Part shown: positions 59,703 to 64,000 of the stretch, one piece after another
How the letters are laid out: every line of letters starts with the position of its first letter
Position numbering within the stretch: the stretch's first letter is position 1
Assembly (NCBI GenBank): GCA_028023455.1
Contig: JAQFVV010000142.1
Location: forward strand, 543,501-607,500
Origin: Epiperipatus broadwayi
Lineage: Eukaryota; Onychophora; Udeonychophora; Euonychophora; Peripatidae
Direction of reading: 5' to 3'
Length of the DNA: 64,000 bases
Notes under the pieces: model-generated
The model's database searches: none
Told to the model about the DNA's origin: nothing
Seen by the model: only the letters and a program-made list of their open reading frames with translations
Made by a program: the position numbers and the translations under genes

Positions 59703-61043
59703 CACTTGGGTCTCATTTTGTGATAGATACATTCCTCAGAAAACACGCATAAAAGAAATTGCACAAAAATAGACTTAACTTACCTTGAAAAATGGAGGAT
59801 AGGTACTGAAATTTTCAAAAATCACATAAAAGTAAAGCAACAATGTAAAATTATTTTAAAATTCGCATAAAAAAATAAGGAAATAAAATATGACTAATAA
59901 AAAATTTTAAATTTGAAAAAAATTGTTACAAGACAAACTTTTTTTTACTTTTTTTATTAACTACAGTATTTAATTTTATTCAAAACAATATATTTTTATA
60001 CATAATTTACAGTATTTTTCATTTTTTCATACATGTGCAGTATTTTAATCATTATCATTATTTGATGATAAGTAAGTTCATTTGTAAACTAGTAAGACAT
60101 CAGATTCATCACAAGAGGAAATACAACTAGTGCCAACTTCATTTTTTTAATTGCTCTTATCATGAATTCACCCAAACTAAATGTTTTCCAATCATTGTTG
60201 ATCCTTCCAATTTCACTAAGTGATCTAAAATGGAAATTTTTGTTTCCAAAGAAATTCATTTTCTTGGGTGTTTTTTATCTCTCTGTTAGACTAAACTAAA
60301 AGTTTAAAATAAAAATAAGAACTTAAACTTATACGATAACAAAAAGGGACCGACTCACTGCTGTTGGACAAAATTTAATTAAAACAATTAAAAATTAAAT
60401 TCTTATTTTTGTCTTTAATTTTTTAATTTTCAATTCCCTTAAAAATCAAATTTCATTGTTTCAGATCACATTACATAATTTTTAAATTGTTAATTACAAT
60501 TAAAAATCAGATTTTAATTGTCAAATTTAATTGTGCCCACTGCTGTTAATCACCTTTTAAAAATAAACTTGTGGACATTAAATGATTAATTGATTACATT
60601 TTTTTTTAAAATCAAAAATAGAATGTGATTTAAAATGCAAAAACAACAACATGCTTAATATAGGCATCTATAATGTTTGAACAGATTTACATTATAATCT
60701 TGTACAATTTAATGTGTGTATATAAAATGGAAAAATCCTGATCTTAAGTAAATTATAATCTTCTTTATTGCATAAAATCTATTACAGTACTATTATAAAG
60801 TGCTGAAAAAATAGAAATTATTAAATGGAAGTCAAACTCTGATAATCCACTATTACTATAAATATGACATGTGAGTGCATGAAATTTATATTTAATAGAA
60901 TAGCACATTATCGGAGCTTGATTTCTGATCTAATAATTTTTATCACATAAAAGAAAACTGCATACAAAGATATTAAGAAGAAACATGAATCACATAACTT
61001 CAAAATCACATTAAATAAATCCACATAAAATGAGACCCAGGTG
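59703..61043 (-). mobile_element. Tigger/pogo-like DNA transposon remnant
   Basis: Terminal inverted repeats of about 20 bp: CACTTGGGTCTCATTTTGTG at 59703-59722, and the complement of 61024-61043 reads CACCTGGGTCTCATTTTATG. Both are flanked by TA (59701-59702 and 61044-61045), the Tc1/mariner-superfamily target. Inside, minus strand 60290-60130, broken frames read SLETKISILDHLVKLEGSTMIGKHL then IRAIKK. This resembles the N-terminal helix-turn-helix of Tigger/jerky-type transposases (KxxILdxLxxGEs..IG..LGvNESTIRAIKK). The catalytic domain is missing, so at 1.34 kb it is an internally deleted, non-autonomous copy. Confidence 0.75.
60130..60290 (-). pseudogene. Tigger-like transposase HTH fragment
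   Basis: About 50 codons of a CENP-B/pogo-type DNA-binding helix-turn-helix. LETKISILDHL corresponds to the first helix. A one-base shift precedes the diagnostic NESTIRAIKK-like end of the HTH (seen here as IRAIKK). Stops follow. It cannot encode an active transposase. Confidence 0.6.
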
Positions 61044-61071
61044 TATATTACCTGATACAAACCCAGATTCA

Positions 61072-61074
61072 GCT

Positions 61075-61154
<80 letters not shown>
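61072..61154. repeat. (AT)n microsatellite
   Basis: About 80 bases of AT dinucleotides with one phase shift near 61084. The frame crossing it (61011-61196) is an artefact. Confidence 0.95.
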
Positions 61155-61158
<4 letters not shown>

Positions 61159-61199
61159 ACAGATTGGAAAGATTCATCCTTAACATGGATCATCATTTT

Positions 61200-64000
61200 T
61201 TTTTAAAAAAAGACATATATATTGTGCCCTTTTGTATGGGTCACCATCTAATTTTTGTGCTAATCTATTAAAAATTTTAAATTTAAGATATATTTGAATA
61301 TGTGATGTTAATTTTGCTTATGGTACTATTTCAAAAGTTTTAATTAAAGCAATCTATGAGTATTTGATATGTGAAATTGTGCTGATATTGAGAGAGACAT
61401 TTTAAATGATGATGATTATAATATATGGTTGGGAGAAAAATGGCCATAATCAATACTGCATGAATATATTTAATAAATAGGTATTTAAAGCTAAAAGTGT
61501 TTAAAAGACAAGTAAGATTAAATGTATATGTTTATTGTTGATAAAATAATATTATAAAAGAATATAAATATTTTAATTATTATAAGTACTTAAATAGAAG
61601 ACTAATATTTGATTTTAATAATATTGGATAATTATTTTAAAATCTATTACAATATCTTATTTATTTAAAAAATATTTATTTTAAAAAAAATGCAATTGTT
61701 AGTTTATTTTTAGACGACGACAAGCGTTTCTTGTATTGTAAAGAACAGATGTTTGTTAAATGTACACACACATGCGTGGAAGTTGTTTAGTAAAGTTGCA
61801 GAACTATTTTAAAAATCATGTTATAAATTTATAAATAATACGTGAGTTATCACGAGATAAAAAATAAAGATATTCAAGGTGAAATATTAAATCTGATTTT
61901 AAAATATTGCTTTAAAAATATAACATATAAAAAGACTTAGTGTATTTTAAATAATTTTATAAAAGTTAAAATTAAAATCAAGTAGGTAAAAATATTTTTA
62001 AAAATATTTTATGGATTTAAATAAATGATAAGGATTATTTTAAATGTAATAATGTGATAAATATTAAATAAGTCATTATTTATTTTTAATTTCGTATTGT
62101 TGGTAAATATGTAAATAAGCCAGCAAAGTTGATTGTTTAATCTACCAATCAAATGGGAAGTTTCTTCCGGTATAAAAGCTCAGTTCAATTGTTAGGAGAG
62201 GACTTCGTGATTGATTTTTCAAGTTAATTGTGTTATTAAAAATAGCAAAGTAAATTTGATAGACGCTCTTAAAATCAATTTTAAAATTACAAGAGTGTCA
62301 TTATAAATAATTTATAAAAGTTTTAAATGATAGACATGCAGTGTTAATTTAATTTTTTCCTATCAATCGTCTCTATAAGCTCAATTTACAAGCAAATAGT
62401 CATGGGAACATCATATATAGTGAAAATATATCGGAAGCTTTACCTTAAAAGTATGACAAACGCTGGATTAGTTCGGAAAATTACGAGATGGAGAAAAGTA
62501 GTATTTTGGACAGTATATAATTTTAAAAGCTAATTACTAGTGACTATTAGAAAATAGATATTTTAGAGAATAAAATACTTCTTTATGAAGAAAGTATTTT
62601 TGCAAGCTATAAATTTAAAAATATATCTTAAGTAAAGATATTAAAAATGAAAGTAGTTTTATAAATACTTGCCTTGTTAAGTCTTTATGTTTAGAAGACT
62701 GAATGTTGACAATTTTAAAAGGCAAATAAATTGAAAAATGATTAGTTAAAAGTCTTAATATAATAAAAATTATTATATTAAAATAATTTAAACGCTGGTC
62801 GTTTATAGATAAAGAAGCTTATTCTTACCTGGATATTTTGGTTATGGAATGTGCAAGTAATATGTGGACGTCCAAGTTAATTTAAAAATAATTAAATATA
62901 AATTTTTATAAACTATAGACTAAATTAAAATAATAACTTTTGAATAATATTTTTAAAAGAACTAAACCAGGATCCTATAAACTATTTTAATTTTATTTTA
63001 TTTTCTTGTGGGAACTTATTTTTAAAAAGAACGTTTTCATTTTTTCATAAACTTTTAAAAAACACGTGATGGACCGGAAACAGGAAATGGTGTGCCAGTA
63101 AATATGTGCCTAGGATTAAAAAACTTTATGGTGAAAAGGAAACATCGCTGGATTTATGTAATATGAATTTTGTTTTATTTATCTAATATAAAAGTTAAAT
63201 ATTATTAATCTATTAAAAATAAGATAGGTACATTTCTTAAAATAATAACTAAAGTAATATAATAATTAATTGCATAAGTTTATCTTATAATTAATATAAA
63301 ACGTAATATGTTAAAGAATGATTGTGAGTGTAAGTGTGATTTATTCTATGAAGCTGTAATTCCGAAGAATATTGGAAGATGGACTGTACATTAAATCTTA
63401 TTTATGGTAAAAATTGTATAATTATAATAATTTTAATATATTTGACATGTTTTTTTTTCTTTAGATCAACCAACTGAGATGTTATTGTTGGATGAATGTA
63501 TAAATATTTTAAAAATACACACACATTATATTGGCAGTAACAGTTTTATTTAAATATGCATAATTTGAATTTATGATATAAATACGATACAACATTACAT
63601 AAGAAGCTTAGAAATAATTATATGATTCTTTCGTAAATAAATTTTGATTTTTATTTTATTATTATTATGTTGGAGTATTAGAATTATATTTATTATTCAT
63701 ACAAGTAATTATTTTATTTCAAGTTAGGAATAGATTTTAAAAGTCTATATTTTACTGTTGTTTTATTGGATAAATTAAGTTAAGTTTTATGTAGAAGTTT
63801 ATGTTGGATTAAAGATTTACCGAAAATAGATGACGAAGTATAAATAGTTTTGGATAATTAGTATTTATTTAAAGTTGATGATTGTTTTTCCGGAAAGTTT
63901 AAATAAGTTTTAGAGGATATTTTGTAGAAAGAAAGTTATTAAAAAGGAGTAGAATAACACATAAAGTAAAGTAATAATTTTACATAGAAAAGAATCATAA
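61200..64000. other. No recognised gene; possible promoter region
   Basis: No open frame of note. From about 61.7 kb the texture changes to many TTTAAAA/TTATAAA words with few microsatellites, unlike the rest of the window. It may be the edge of an unidentified element or a host upstream region. Confidence 0.35.
62171..62205 (+). promoter_or_regulatory. Candidate TATA-type core promoter
   Basis: CCGGTATAAAAGCTCAG places a consensus TATAAAAG box at about 62172-62179 in a locally GC-richer context, with a plausible start region 25-30 bp downstream (AGGACTTCGTG). No gene, LTR boundary or primer-binding site could be tied to it. Confidence 0.25.

Overview
The window is AT-rich (about three quarters A+T) eukaryotic DNA, rich in microsatellites and retroelement remnants, with no rRNA, tRNA, operon or convincing intact host gene. 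The mix of Penelope-like elements (PLEs), APE-type LINEs, a tRNA-derived SINE, a Tigger-like DNA transposon and hammerhead-bearing repeats fits an AT-rich invertebrate metazoan. The sequence alone does not settle the phylum.

Layout. 1-1600: decayed LINE (family L) interrupted by a hammerhead-bearing tandem repeat R1 with a 13-bp target duplication. 2785-4650: a second family-L copy, minus strand, carrying a SINE-like patch. 5080-5855: old tandem repeats. 5866-6400: hammerhead-like repeat R2. 7349-10947 and 33806-37325: two direct copies of a noncoding element of about 3.5-3.6 kb with short terminal inverted repeats. 15915-17095: hammerhead repeat R3. 17151-22188: two head-to-head PLE-A copies, one split by a 1.58-kb 5'-truncated LINE (family T). 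23820-25470: third family-L copy. 25480-26745: PLE-B relic. 27526-27655: solo R1-like hammerhead unit. 27733-28680: PLE-C relic. 28700-33060: mostly unrecognised, with a less AT-rich part around 30.9-32.9 kb. 39320-40105: long (TATC)n array. 40306-40612: near-perfect palindrome of an R3-type unit. 41190-41801: large inverted repeat. 42640-46060: longest family-T LINE copy. 51150-51263: SINE with a 15-bp target duplication. 53125-54823: PLE-B head-to-head pair plus a tandem third copy. 59703-61043: Tigger-like DNA transposon remnant. The rest is unrecognised AT-rich sequence.

The notable system is the set of self-cleaving hammerhead ribozyme motifs. They lie in noncoding tandem repeats whose RNA monomers would be about 419 and 401 nt (plus a degenerate family with a 445-bp period) and at the 3' ends of the PLEs. 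Stem III is self-complementary in most of them, as in dimeric hammerheads. This matches metazoan retrozymes, non-autonomous circular-RNA retroelements thought to be mobilised by PLE-type machinery. At this locus the repeats and the PLEs share a second signature: 5'-truncated copies joined head to head. That suggests a common insertion mechanism. All coding elements seen here are broken, so activity would need intact copies elsewhere.
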